A stretch of 64,000 bases of DNA from Fodinibacter sp963747405 (GTDB lineage: Bacteria > Actinomycetota > Actinomycetes > Actinomycetales > Dermatophilaceae), in assembly GCA_963747405.1 (NCBI GenBank), contig CAVVFG010000023.1, positions 58,901 to 122,900 of the forward strand, read 5' to 3'. Position numbers and translations under genes: made by a program. Numbering within the stretch: position 1 is the stretch's first letter; every line of letters starts with the position of its first letter. Below the pieces are notes generated by a model. It did no database searches. It was not told the origin of the DNA and worked only from the letters and a program-made list of their open reading frames with translations. Shown piece after piece: positions 56,619 through 64,000 of this stretch.

Positions 56619-58153
56619 CGGGCACCCGCCAGAACTGCTGCGGCCTCACGGAGCTGGGCTGCAAGAGGGGACGCCATCAGCCCCAGGATGGCTGCTGCGC
56701 CGAGGGCGATCAGTACCGGTGCCTGGCGGTGCTTGGTCTCCGGTTCGGTGGCGCGCTCCTGCCCGGGTGCGGGCGGCGGGCCGGTGGGCGCGCCCACCGG
56801 GAGGGGGTGCTTCCCGTGGTTCTGCGCCGCTGCTGGCGCGACCGGAGGGTCCGCTTTCACCGGGGGGCCCAGGGTCATGTCGGAGACGTGGCGGGCCAGG
56901 CCGGCGAACACGACGAGCAGCAGGAACAGGGCGATCCCCATGGCCCAGCCGAGTCCGGCCTGCCAGCCGGCGACGACGATGGCCACCTCGGTGAAGAACA
57001 GCACGAACGGGGGGAACCCGAGCAGGGCGGCGGTTCCGGCGAGCAGTGCTCGGGCCAGGTCCGGGCGGCGGGTGAGCAGGCCGGTGACGTCCTGGGTGCG
57101 GGTGCTGCCTTCGGTGGCCAGGATCCGGCCGGCGAGGACGAACATCGCTGCCTTGACCAGGCCGTGGCCGAGCATGTGCAGCAGGACCGCGGCGGTGGCG
57201 AGCGGCCCCCCGACGGCCACGCCCAGGGCCATGATTCCCATGTGCTCGATGCTGGAGTAGGCCAGCATCCGTTTGTAGTCGCGTTGGGCCAGGATCATCG
57301 CGGCGGCCACTGCCAGGGACAGCAGCCCCCCGGCGAGCAGCAGCCCGCGCAGGAACTGCGGGCCGAGCGCGGCGTCGCCGATGGCTTGGATCCGCAAGAT
57401 CGCGTAGAGGGCCACCGAGAGCAGGACGCCTGACATCAGGCCGGACACCGGGGCGGGGGCTTGGGAGTGGGCGTCCGGCAGCCAGCTGTGCATCGGGGCC
57501 AGGCCTGCCTTGGTGGCGAAGCCGAGGACGGCCAGGGCCACCGCGATCCGGGTCAGGTCGGGGTCCAGGGAGAGCCCGCCGTCGGCCAGCTGGACCCAGG
57601 ACAGGGTCGGGGCCCCGGCCGCGACAGTGCTGGCGTAGAGCAGGACGATCCCGAGGAAGGCGATCGCGACACCCACCGAGCCCAGGACGACGTACTTCCA
57701 GGCGGCCTCGAGGGATCGCGGGCTCTGGTGGTGGCCGACGAGGAACGCCGTCGCGATGGTGGTGGCCTCGACGGCGACCCACAGGATGCCGAGGTTGTCG
57801 GTCAGTACGGCCAGGCTCATCGCTCCAAGGAACAGGCAGATCAGCGCCGTGTAGCGGCCGTCCGGCGTGGTCCTGGCTGCGCTGGTGGGCAGCCCGCCCC
57901 ACAGGGCGGTGACCGCGACCGCGCCGATGGTGAGCATGAGCCACGCGGACAGCGCATCGGCGCGCAGCACCCCGTTCGCAGTCGTGACGGGCCCGGAGGC
58001 GTACACGGCCGTGAGCAGCCCGATCCCGGCCCCGAGGGCGACGCCGGCCACGGCCAGGTCGGCGCCGCGGGTCCAGCCGTCAGCGCGGCTCCACCACGAG
58101 GCCGCGGCCACGATGACCGGCAGCAGCAGAGGGATCCAGATCAAGGCGGTCAT
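56615..58153 (-). CDS. hyfF: HyfF/HycQ-like antiporter-type membrane subunit (NuoM/N-like)
   Basis: 512 aa from the ATG at 58153. About 14 TM helices of the Mrp/NuoLMN proton-translocating family: WVAVEATTIATAFLVGHHQS carries the conserved Glu, FATKAGLAPMHSWLPDAHSQ the conserved Lys and loop, and KRMLAYSSIEHMG the discontinuous-helix region. Overlaps hyfE by 1 nt and hycE by 4 nt. Confidence 0.92.
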   Translation of the reverse strand: MTALIWIPLLLPVIVAAASWWSRADGWTRGADLAVAGVALGAGIGLLTAVYASGPVTTANGVLRADALSAWLMLTIGAVAVTALWGGLPTSAARTTPDGRYTALICLFLGAMSLAVLTDNLGILWVAVEATTIATAFLVGHHQSPRSLEAAWKYVVLGSVGVAIAFLGIVLLYASTVAAGAPTLSWVQLADGGLSLDPDLTRIAVALAVLGFATKAGLAPMHSWLPDAHSQAPAPVSGLMSGVLLSVALYAILRIQAIGDAALGPQFLRGLLLAGGLLSLAVAAAMILAQRDYKRMLAYSSIEHMGIMALGVAVGGPLATAAVLLHMLGHGLVKAAMFVLAGRILATEGSTRTQDVTGLLTRRPDLARALLAGTAALLGFPPFVLFFTEVAIVVAGWQAGLGWAMGIALFLLLVVFAGLARHVSDMTLGPPVKADPPVAPAAAQNHGKHPLPVGAPTGPPPAPGQERATEPETKHRQAPVLIALGAAAILGLMASPLAAQLREAAAVLAGAR

Positions 58154-58812
58154 CAGTCGTGCAGCTCCGTCAGCTCGTCGAGGTCGATACCGCCGTGGGC
58201 GGACTGCAGCCGACTGGTGAGCACCCGCAGGATCAGCACCACGAGCAGCACGTCCAGGGTCACCCCGAGCTCCACGACGAAGGGGACGCCACCGGAGGTC
58301 AGGAACGCGGTGGTGGCGATCCCGTTGTCCAGCACGACGAACCCGATCAACTGGGCGAGTGCACTGCGCCGGGTCAGCAGCACCAGGAAGCCGATCAGGA
58401 CCAGGGCCAGCCCGACTGGCACGGCACTGGCGGCCGGCCCGTCCAGAACAGCCACGATCGGCAGACTCACCACGTACGCCAGGACCGTGAGCGCAGTCGC
58501 CGCGAGCAGGGCGGCTGTGGGGTTGACCAGCGGCGCCTGCTCTCGCACGGCCCCGGTGGCCGTGGCGGTGCGGGACAGCGCCCACGGGATGGCGACCGCC
58601 TTCATCGCCAGCACCAGGACGGCCACGACGAGGACCTCGACGTCGCCGTGCTCGATGCCGAGCACCGCCACCAAGGCGGCCAGCGCCGCCCCCTGGACCG
58701 CCAGGACACGGATGGATGCGCTGAGCGAGTAGCGCCAGACCTGTAGGACCGCGGTCACCAGCAGCAGCCCGGTGCTCGTGGCCAGCAGCTGGCTGAATAG
58801 GGCTTCGCTCAT
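58153..58812 (-). CDS. hyfE: HyfE/HycP-like membrane subunit (NuoK-like)
   Basis: 219 aa from the ATG at 58812. Six or seven TM helices. The second half (LLTRRSALAQLIGFVVLDNG) matches the NuoK-like part of HyfE, with Glu/His residues in the membrane such as GIEHGDVEVL. Overlaps hycD by 4 nt (ATGA). Confidence 0.85.
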   Translation of the reverse strand: MSEALFSQLLATSTGLLLVTAVLQVWRYSLSASIRVLAVQGAALAALVAVLGIEHGDVEVLVVAVLVLAMKAVAIPWALSRTATATGAVREQAPLVNPTAALLAATALTVLAYVVSLPIVAVLDGPAASAVPVGLALVLIGFLVLLTRRSALAQLIGFVVLDNGIATTAFLTSGGVPFVVELGVTLDVLLVVLILRVLTSRLQSAHGGIDLDELTELHD

Positions 58813-59768
58813 GGCGTGCCGCCGATCAGGAACGAGGCGGTGACGGCCAGGAAGGCCAGCACGAAGGACCCGGCCAGCAGCTCTGGCACCCGGAACAGGC
58901 GCAGCTTTGCCAGGAAGACCTCGCCGGCGGCGACCAGCATCCCCGCGACGATGAGCTTTACCACGATCGCGCCCACCCCGATCAGCACCGCGGACACGCT
59001 GAGCGTGGTCGCCACACCCCAGGGAAGGGCCAGGTTGACCAGCAGCCCGAGCAGAGCGGTCAGTCGCAGCCAGGACCCCACCTCCAGCCATGCCAGGTCA
59101 CGCCCGGAGCTCTCCAGCACCATCGCTTCGTGCACCATCGTCAGCTCGAGGTGGGTCGAGGGGTTGTCCACGGGCAGCCGGCCGGTCTCTGCCAGCACGG
59201 CGATCCCGAGGGCGACGACAGCGAGCAGACCCACCGGGGAGACAACGCTGGCCGGGTCCTGCACCCGGGCGGCCACGATCGCCGACAATGCCGAGGTCCC
59301 GACGGGGATGGACAGCGCGTACACGGCGACCAGGACGGTGGGTTCGACCAGCGCCGCGATGGTCATGTGCCGGCTGGAGCCCATCCCACCGAACGCGGTG
59401 CCGGACTCCAGGCCGAGCAGCGCCAACGCCACGGTGCCGAGCAGCAGTACCGAGACGACCACGAACAGGTCGTCGGGGACCATCGCCAGGGAGGGTGTTC
59501 CCACCAGTGGGACCAACGCGCAGACGAGCAGGCTGGACGTGATCAGCAGCAGCGGGGTGGCCGACAGCAGCGGTCCGGTACCGGCCGCCTGCAGCGGCTC
59601 CTTGGCCAGCAGCTTGCGGACGTCACGCCAGGGCTGGGTCACACCTGGCCCGGCCCTTCCCTCGAGCCGAGCGCGGGTCTGGCGCAGCACGCCAATCAGG
59701 ATCGGGGTGAACGCCAGCGCGCCGACGACCTGGACGGCCAGGAGCCCGGGGACGGTGAGGGTGTTCAC
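58809..59768 (-). CDS. hycD: HycD-like membrane subunit (NuoH-like)
   Basis: 319 aa from the GTG at 59768. Eight TM helices; the NuoH signatures RAGPGVTQPWRDVRKLLAKE and ETGRLPVDNPSTHLELTMVHEAMVLE (motif spans residues 210-235) are conserved, including the acidic residues of the quinone/proton path. This subunit couples the soluble arm to the pump subunits. Overlaps hyfB by 4 nt. Confidence 0.92.
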   Translation of the reverse strand: MNTLTVPGLLAVQVVGALAFTPILIGVLRQTRARLEGRAGPGVTQPWRDVRKLLAKEPLQAAGTGPLLSATPLLLITSSLLVCALVPLVGTPSLAMVPDDLFVVVSVLLLGTVALALLGLESGTAFGGMGSSRHMTIAALVEPTVLVAVYALSIPVGTSALSAIVAARVQDPASVVSPVGLLAVVALGIAVLAETGRLPVDNPSTHLELTMVHEAMVLESSGRDLAWLEVGSWLRLTALLGLLVNLALPWGVATTLSVSAVLIGVGAIVVKLIVAGMLVAAGEVFLAKLRLFRVPELLAGSFVLAFLAVTASFLIGGTP

Positions 59769-61780
59769 CAGGTCACCGCCAGCAGCACGAGCACCAACGC
59801 GGTGAAGGAGAACCCGAGATAGCGGTGGATGCTGCCGTTCTGGATCCGGCGCGCTCCCTCGCCGATCCCCAGCGAGGCCCGCACCACGGGCTCGTAGACC
59901 CGGTCGGCGACCAGGTCGGTGACCCGCTGGCGGAACCGGACCTGTGAGACCAGGTACCGCGACTCGTCGGCGTGGCTGACCTCGACGTCGCGGCTGGGCT
60001 GCAGGGCGTCGTCGAACACCCGCACCAACGGCTCGGCATACGACGTGGCCGTGTACTGCATCCGGGGGCTGACCCGGACCCCGCCACACCCCCAGGCCAG
60101 CTCGACGTCGCGGCGCGGCGCCCGCCGCGCGGCGACCAGGTGCACCACGGCCACCGGCGCCAGCACGATCGCGGCGAGCAGGATCAGGCCCACAGGATCC
60201 AGCAGGGCGTCAACCGCGGGCAGCGAGACCCCCAACGCACCGACCACCTCGATGCCGGAGGCGCCCACCGCCCCAGCCAGGGCGGCTGCAACCGGGCCCG
60301 GAGCCAGCCCGAGCCCCACGACGGCGGCGGCACCCAGGAGCATCGCCGCCCGCATTGAGCGACCGCCCTCGTGGCCGTGCTGAGCGGCCTCGGACCTGGG
60401 ACGGGCCAGGAACGCGATCCCGTAGGCCTTGACGAACGTCAGCAGTGCCAGTCCAGCAGTGAGCGCGACGACGGCCACGGTGACGGGCAACAGGATCGCC
60501 AGCGCCACGTCGTCACGGCCGTCACCGTGGATCAAGGACTGCAGCAGTACCCACTCGGCGGCGAAGCCGGAGGTCACCGGCAGCGCCGCCGCCCCCAGGG
60601 CAGCAACCCCGAACGCCAGCGAGGTCGTCGGCATCACCGGGGCCAGCCCCCCGAGGCGGTCCAGGTCCCGTTCCCCGGTGGCGTGCAGGATCGAGCCGGC
60701 GCCCAGGAACAGCACCGTCTTGAACGTAGCGTGGCTGACGGCAAGCAGCAGCGCCGCGGTGAGGGCGACATCGGCCACCGGCTCATCACCCGCCCCGCGC
60801 AGCAGCAGCGCGACGGCCACCGCGACCAGGATCAGCCCGACGTTCTCCGTCGTGGAGTAGGCCAGGAGGCGCTTGAGGTCCGTGGCCACCGACGCCTGCA
60901 GGATCCCGTACAGCGCTGACGCCAGCGCGAGCACCAGCAGCAGCACGGCCCACCATGCAGGGCCTTGCGGCAGCAGGCGCAGGGCCGTCAGCAGCACCCC
61001 GTACACACCCATCTTCACCATCGCGGCGCTCATCGCCGCCGACACGTGGCTCGGTGCCTCCGGGTGCGCCCGGGGCAGCCAGACGTGGACCGGGACGAGT
61101 CCGGCCTTGGTGGCGAAACCGCCCAGCAGCAGGACGAACGCCACGCTTGCCGTCGCACCGGACACTCCAGCCGACGCGATCGTTGCGAAGCTGGTGCCTC
61201 CAGCGTCGGCCACCAGCACGGCGAACCCGGCCAGGAGCAGCAGGAAGCTCGCGTGGGTCATGACCGCGTACCACCGGGTGGCGGTGACGACCTCCGAGCG
61301 CGCGCCATGCTCAGCCAGGAGCAGCACCGTGGAGCCGATCGCCATGGTCTCCCACGCCACCAGCAACGACACGACGTCAGAGGCAGCCGGCACCAGCTGC
61401 ATACCCAGGATGAAGAACGCGAAGGCCGCCCAGCCCGAGCGCGACGCCGCGGGGCCTGTCGCGTACCCGATCCCGTACACGGCCGTCACCGCCGCCACGG
61501 CACCGGCCAACGCCATGAAGACCCCACCGAGCCGGTCCGGGGCCAACAGCAGCGGGTCCACCGGAAGGCCAAGTGGCAGGCTCACCGGGATACGCAGCCC
61601 CGGATCCGGGTTGCCTCCGGACATCGCCAACAGACCGGTGACCGCTCCGGCGACCCCCAGCCCGGCACACGCCGCGCCCGACAACAATGAGCGCACCCTG
61701 GCCGGGGCGAGCGTCGCGGCCACGAGCGCAACCGCTGCGAGCACCAGCTGGGTGGCGATTCCCGCGGAGACTCCACTCAC
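59765..61780 (-). CDS. hyfB: HyfB-like antiporter-type membrane subunit (NuoL-like)
   Basis: 671 aa, GTG start at 61780. NuoL/Mrp features: LLVAWETMAIGSTVLLLAEH (pump Glu), GFATKAGLVPVHVWLPRAHP (pump Lys) and KRLLAYSTTENVGLILVA, followed by a C-terminal extension with a long amphipathic region and a last TM helix (FSFTALVLVLLAV). Predicted proton or sodium translocator. Overlaps both neighbours by 4 nt. Confidence 0.92.
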   Translation of the reverse strand: MSGVSAGIATQLVLAAVALVAATLAPARVRSLLSGAACAGLGVAGAVTGLLAMSGGNPDPGLRIPVSLPLGLPVDPLLLAPDRLGGVFMALAGAVAAVTAVYGIGYATGPAASRSGWAAFAFFILGMQLVPAASDVVSLLVAWETMAIGSTVLLLAEHGARSEVVTATRWYAVMTHASFLLLLAGFAVLVADAGGTSFATIASAGVSGATASVAFVLLLGGFATKAGLVPVHVWLPRAHPEAPSHVSAAMSAAMVKMGVYGVLLTALRLLPQGPAWWAVLLLVLALASALYGILQASVATDLKRLLAYSTTENVGLILVAVAVALLLRGAGDEPVADVALTAALLLAVSHATFKTVLFLGAGSILHATGERDLDRLGGLAPVMPTTSLAFGVAALGAAALPVTSGFAAEWVLLQSLIHGDGRDDVALAILLPVTVAVVALTAGLALLTFVKAYGIAFLARPRSEAAQHGHEGGRSMRAAMLLGAAAVVGLGLAPGPVAAALAGAVGASGIEVVGALGVSLPAVDALLDPVGLILLAAIVLAPVAVVHLVAARRAPRRDVELAWGCGGVRVSPRMQYTATSYAEPLVRVFDDALQPSRDVEVSHADESRYLVSQVRFRQRVTDLVADRVYEPVVRASLGIGEGARRIQNGSIHRYLGFSFTALVLVLLAVTW

Positions 61781-62274
61781 CTGCCGGTCACCCGCCGCAG
61801 GGCTGCCACGATCGCCTCCGGCTCGGGAGGACAGCCCGGCACGGTCAGGTCGACACCCACCACCTCGTCCACGAAGCCGGCCACCCCGTAGCCGTCGCGG
61901 AACATGCCCCCGTCCACCGCGCAGTCGCCGACCGCGACCACCACCCGAGGCCGCGGCGTGGCGTCCACCGTGCGCCGCAGCGGCTCTCGCATGTTCTGGG
62001 TCACCACCCCCGTCACCAACAGCACATCGGCATGCCGAGGCGACGCGACGAGTCGGGCCCCGTACCGCTCAGCGTCATAGACGGGGCCGAAGACGGCGCC
62101 AACCTCGACCTCGCAACCGTTGCACGACCCGCAGTCCACGTGCCGAACCTGTGCGCTGCCGGCCAGCGCCCGGTCGGCCCGAAACGCGCCCGCAGGCTCC
62201 GTTGGCACCTCAGTGGCCGGCTCGGCCACCCGACCGGTCCGCCAGATCAGCTTCGCGAGCCGTGCCGAGCTCAC
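61777..62274 (-). CDS. NuoB/HycG-like [4Fe-4S] small subunit
   Basis: 165 aa. Iron-sulfur ligands: the pair in DCGSCNGCE, a Cys in VAVGDCAVDGG and a Cys in VPGCPPEPEAI. This is the N2/proximal-cluster pattern of NuoB and hydrogenase small subunits. N-terminal 40 residues are basic/Pro-rich. It docks on the HycE-like subunit. GTG start overlaps the arsR stop. Confidence 0.92.
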   Translation of the reverse strand: MSSARLAKLIWRTGRVAEPATEVPTEPAGAFRADRALAGSAQVRHVDCGSCNGCEVEVGAVFGPVYDAERYGARLVASPRHADVLLVTGVVTQNMREPLRRTVDATPRPRVVVAVGDCAVDGGMFRDGYGVAGFVDEVVGVDLTVPGCPPEPEAIVAALRRVTGR

Positions 62275-62657
62275 GACGACGCCCCTTTCGAATCGCCTCG
62301 CGGGGCCCAGGCGTCACCAAGGACCGGCTGCTGCTGCGGCTGCAGCTCCTGCTCCAGCTCGGCCTGATCGGCCGCGAGCTCTCGCAGCACCAGCCGTGCG
62401 GCGACCAGCAGATCCCGGGTCTCCGGCACGACGATCGAGTAGACCACCTCACCTCGCACCCGCTGCTGGCGCACCAGCCCCATCCGACGCAGCACGGCCA
62501 GCTGCTGCGACAGGCTCGAAGGCTCGAGCGGGAGCTCCGCCAAGAGCTCGTGAACGGCATGCTCTCGGTCGCTGAGCAACTCCAGGACACGGATCCGGGC
62601 AGGGTGCGCCAGCGTCTTGAACAGGTTCGCCTTCGCCTCGTACAACGGCACCGCCAT
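62271..62657 (-). CDS. ArsR-family regulator of the hyf-like operon (Rv0081-like)
   Basis: 128 aa winged-helix protein: LFKTLAHPARIRVLELLSDR, then PSSLSQQLAVLRRMGLVRQQ as the recognition region and VYSIVVPETRDLL as the wing. It has no obvious metal-ligand Cys pair. A Gln-rich tail follows. It is the first gene of the operon, in the position of Rv0081 in Mycobacterium tuberculosis, a hypoxia-linked regulator. Autoregulation through the inverted repeat at 62681-62702 is likely. Confidence 0.88.
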   Translation of the reverse strand: MAVPLYEAKANLFKTLAHPARIRVLELLSDREHAVHELLAELPLEPSSLSQQLAVLRRMGLVRQQRVRGEVVYSIVVPETRDLLVAARLVLRELAADQAELEQELQPQQQPVLGDAWAPRGDSKGASS

Positions 62658-62669
62658 GATCCACCATCC

Positions 62670-62702
62670 CTATAAGTTCACACTTGCACACTTACGCAAG
62701 TG
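62670..62702 (-). promoter_or_regulatory. Promoter and operator of the arsR-hyf-like operon
   Basis: On the minus strand, TTGCGT (62699-62694), an 18-bp spacer and TTATAG (62675-62670) form a promoter 13 bp ahead of the ATG. CACTTGC (62681-62687) and GCAAGTG (62696-62702) are a perfect 7-bp inverted repeat covering the -35 and the spacer, as expected for a repressor site. Confidence 0.6.
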
Positions 62703-62721
62703 AACCATTGGTAGCCGGCAG

Positions 62722-62964
62722 TTGCAAGCAGCGGCGAGGAGGATCCAGGTCGGAGTACACGGCGCCGACACCGGCCACCTTGAAGCTCGTGGCACTGCTG
62801 ACGAAGATGCCCTGGCCGAGCACGAGTCGCAGACCACGACCCGGTACTTCCTCGACCGCGTCGACGACTACGTCACGAGCGTCGACGTCCAGCGACCGCG
62901 CCTGGTGACCGCAACCGGCATCGCGGACCTCCCGCCCGACGCCGAGCGCCCGGCGTCCAGCTGA
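62722..62964 (+). CDS. Doubtful small hypothetical protein or gene fragment
   Basis: Up to 80 aa from a TTG. The part from about 62800 to the stop has high GC3 and reads TTTRYFLDRVDDYVTSVDVQ, which looks coding, but no family is recognised and no good ribosome site is present. It could be a 3' fragment of an older gene. The rest of 62703-63203 shows nothing else convincing. Confidence 0.3.
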   Translation: MQAAARRIQVGVHGADTGHLEARGTADEDALAEHESQTTTRYFLDRVDDYVTSVDVQRPRLVTATGIADLPPDAERPASS

Positions 62965-63203
62965 GCGCGACCGCATCCGACCCTCCACCCGACCGCAGCG
63001 ACGAGGACGTCCCACCATGCCGCCAACCGTGCCTGTGCGCGGGGGTTCTTCCGCCCATTGGCAGGGCCTGCGGATGGTGGCCGACCTGGCGGTCGCCGGG
63101 GGACCCGCTGGGCCTGCTGCTCGCGGCCACTGGCCGGTTCTTCCTGCCATCGGGGTGTCGGCGTCATACACGGCGGCGGCACCCGCCCGGACCGCGGCGC
63201 ACA

Positions 63204-63653
63204 ATGGCATCCGTGACGATCACCTCCGCGGACTCCGCGGTCCGCGTCCTGGGCCGGCTCGCCTTGGCGGCAGTTCTGGTGGGCGCGGGCGTGGGCCATC
63301 TGACCTCGCTGCGTGAGGAGTTCCAGGCACAGGTGCCGTCCTGGATTCCGGTGGACCCCGATGTCGTCGTGGTCGCGTCAGGCGTCGTGGAGCTCGTCCT
63401 CGGTGCCGCTCTGGCAGTGGCGCCCCGCCGGTTCCGACCACTCGTCGGCTGGGTTGTTGCGACGTTCTTCGTCGCGGTGTTCCCCGGCAACATCTCGCAG
63501 TACCTCACGCACACCGACGCCTTCGGGCTCGACAGCGACCCGGCGCGCGCTCTGCGCCTGGTCTTCCAGCCCGTCCTGGTCGCCTGGGCGCTCTGGTCCA
63601 CAGGCGCGTGGCGGGCCTGGCGCCGATCGAGGACCAACCCACAGCAGGGGTGA
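63204..63653 (+). CDS. DoxX-like membrane protein
   Basis: 149 aa with four TM helices. VRVLGRLALAAVLVGAGVGH opens the DoxX fold, GVVELVLGAALAVAPRRFRP and FFVAVFPGNISQYL continue it. DoxX relatives take part in thiosulfate oxidation or in membrane redox control; this one is not close enough to name. It is monocistronic. Confidence 0.8.
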   Translation: MASVTITSADSAVRVLGRLALAAVLVGAGVGHLTSLREEFQAQVPSWIPVDPDVVVVASGVVELVLGAALAVAPRRFRPLVGWVVATFFVAVFPGNISQYLTHTDAFGLDSDPARALRLVFQPVLVAWALWSTGAWRAWRRSRTNPQQG

Positions 63654-64000
63654 GCGTCAAAGACGCATCGGCGACCACTTCCCGGCCGGCACGCACGGAG
63701 CCTACGAATCGACGAGGCACTCGCGCCCTGACTCACGAATCGTGATCGAGCCCGGCGGGATGGTGAACGACTTCGGCGTCCACCAAACGCGGCCACGACG
63801 GCTCATCAGCGGAAAGGTGCTACCGGATGTTCCTCGAAGGAGCTGTGGAGAGCGGCCCGCCGTCCACGGTCAGTGTCCGAAGCCCCGCCGTAGCCGCTAC
63901 CACAGGCGTCGACCCCGGCACGCCAAGCAATGTGTGCTCTCCATGCGCGGGCGCCCACCACAGGCATGACGGGAAGCGCTGCACTCTCGTGTGGGGCGGG
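63654..64000. other. Right-end region without a recognised gene
   Basis: 347 bp to the window end. No open frame has family motifs or a ribosome site, and no RNA gene was recognised. A gene could begin beyond the window. Confidence 0.5.

Overview
The window is high-GC, strongly G/C-ending at third codon positions, and carries an actinobacterial division/cell-wall (dcw) block: ftsZ without ftsA, followed by pgeF, yggS, sepF, yggT and a DivIVA/Wag31 protein. MurE has the DNPR motif that recognises meso-diaminopimelate, so meso-DAP peptidoglycan is expected. Together with DnaE1, a TraR/DksA zinc-finger protein with a lysine-rich tail and an HspR-type operator, this suggests a Micrococcales actinobacterium, possibly Intrasporangiaceae (inference; no rRNA is present to confirm it). 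No tRNA, rRNA or CRISPR array was found.

Layout. 1-16.5 kb: dcw cluster on the + strand (ftsI 3' end, murE, murF, mraY, murD, ftsW, murG, murC, ftsQ, ftsZ, pgeF, yggS, sepF, yggT, divIVA), mostly joined by 1-4 nt overlaps up to ftsQ. 16.6-23 kb: TraR-like protein, lspA, rluD-like pseudouridine synthase, dnaE. 23-34 kb: housekeeping and metabolic genes (Tat-exported 5'-nucleotidase, S9 oligopeptidase, tandem UspA, mtnA, SatD pair, class II aldolase, Hsp20, a possible nuclease-like protein). 32.8-36.8 kb: an unusual set of phosphorelay proteins.

38-53 kb is an accessory sulfur/redox island. It contains a TauE/SafE exporter, a CstB-like persulfide dioxygenase-rhodanese, a rhodanese, a CstR-like regulator, a TDT/SLAC1 channel, a two-RCK channel-like protein and a sulfide:quinone oxidoreductase-like flavoprotein. 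These are linked by at least four TATACCC/GGGTATA-type palindromes. Embedded among them are an ArsR-permease-thioredoxin module, an ECF sigma factor fused to a zinc-binding anti-sigma domain, and a PIG-L deacetylase. A DUF2202 protein with a divergent two-component system closes the island. I infer that the regulator senses persulfide, that SQR and CstB oxidise sulfide and persulfide, and that TauE and TDT export sulfite-like products.

53.7-55.0 kb holds nested, decayed IS110 and IS256 transposase remnants. 55.1-62.7 kb is a seven-gene minus-strand operon (ArsR, NuoB-like, HyfB, HycD, HyfE, HyfF, HycE). It has the gene order of Mycobacterium tuberculosis Rv0081-Rv0087, but the large subunit lacks the [NiFe] cysteines. 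A DoxX-like gene lies at the right end.

Several genes (pgeF, ptrB, mtnA, satD, the sigma gene and probably dnaE) have a TANNNT box 6-8 bp upstream of the ATG, which points to leaderless transcription.
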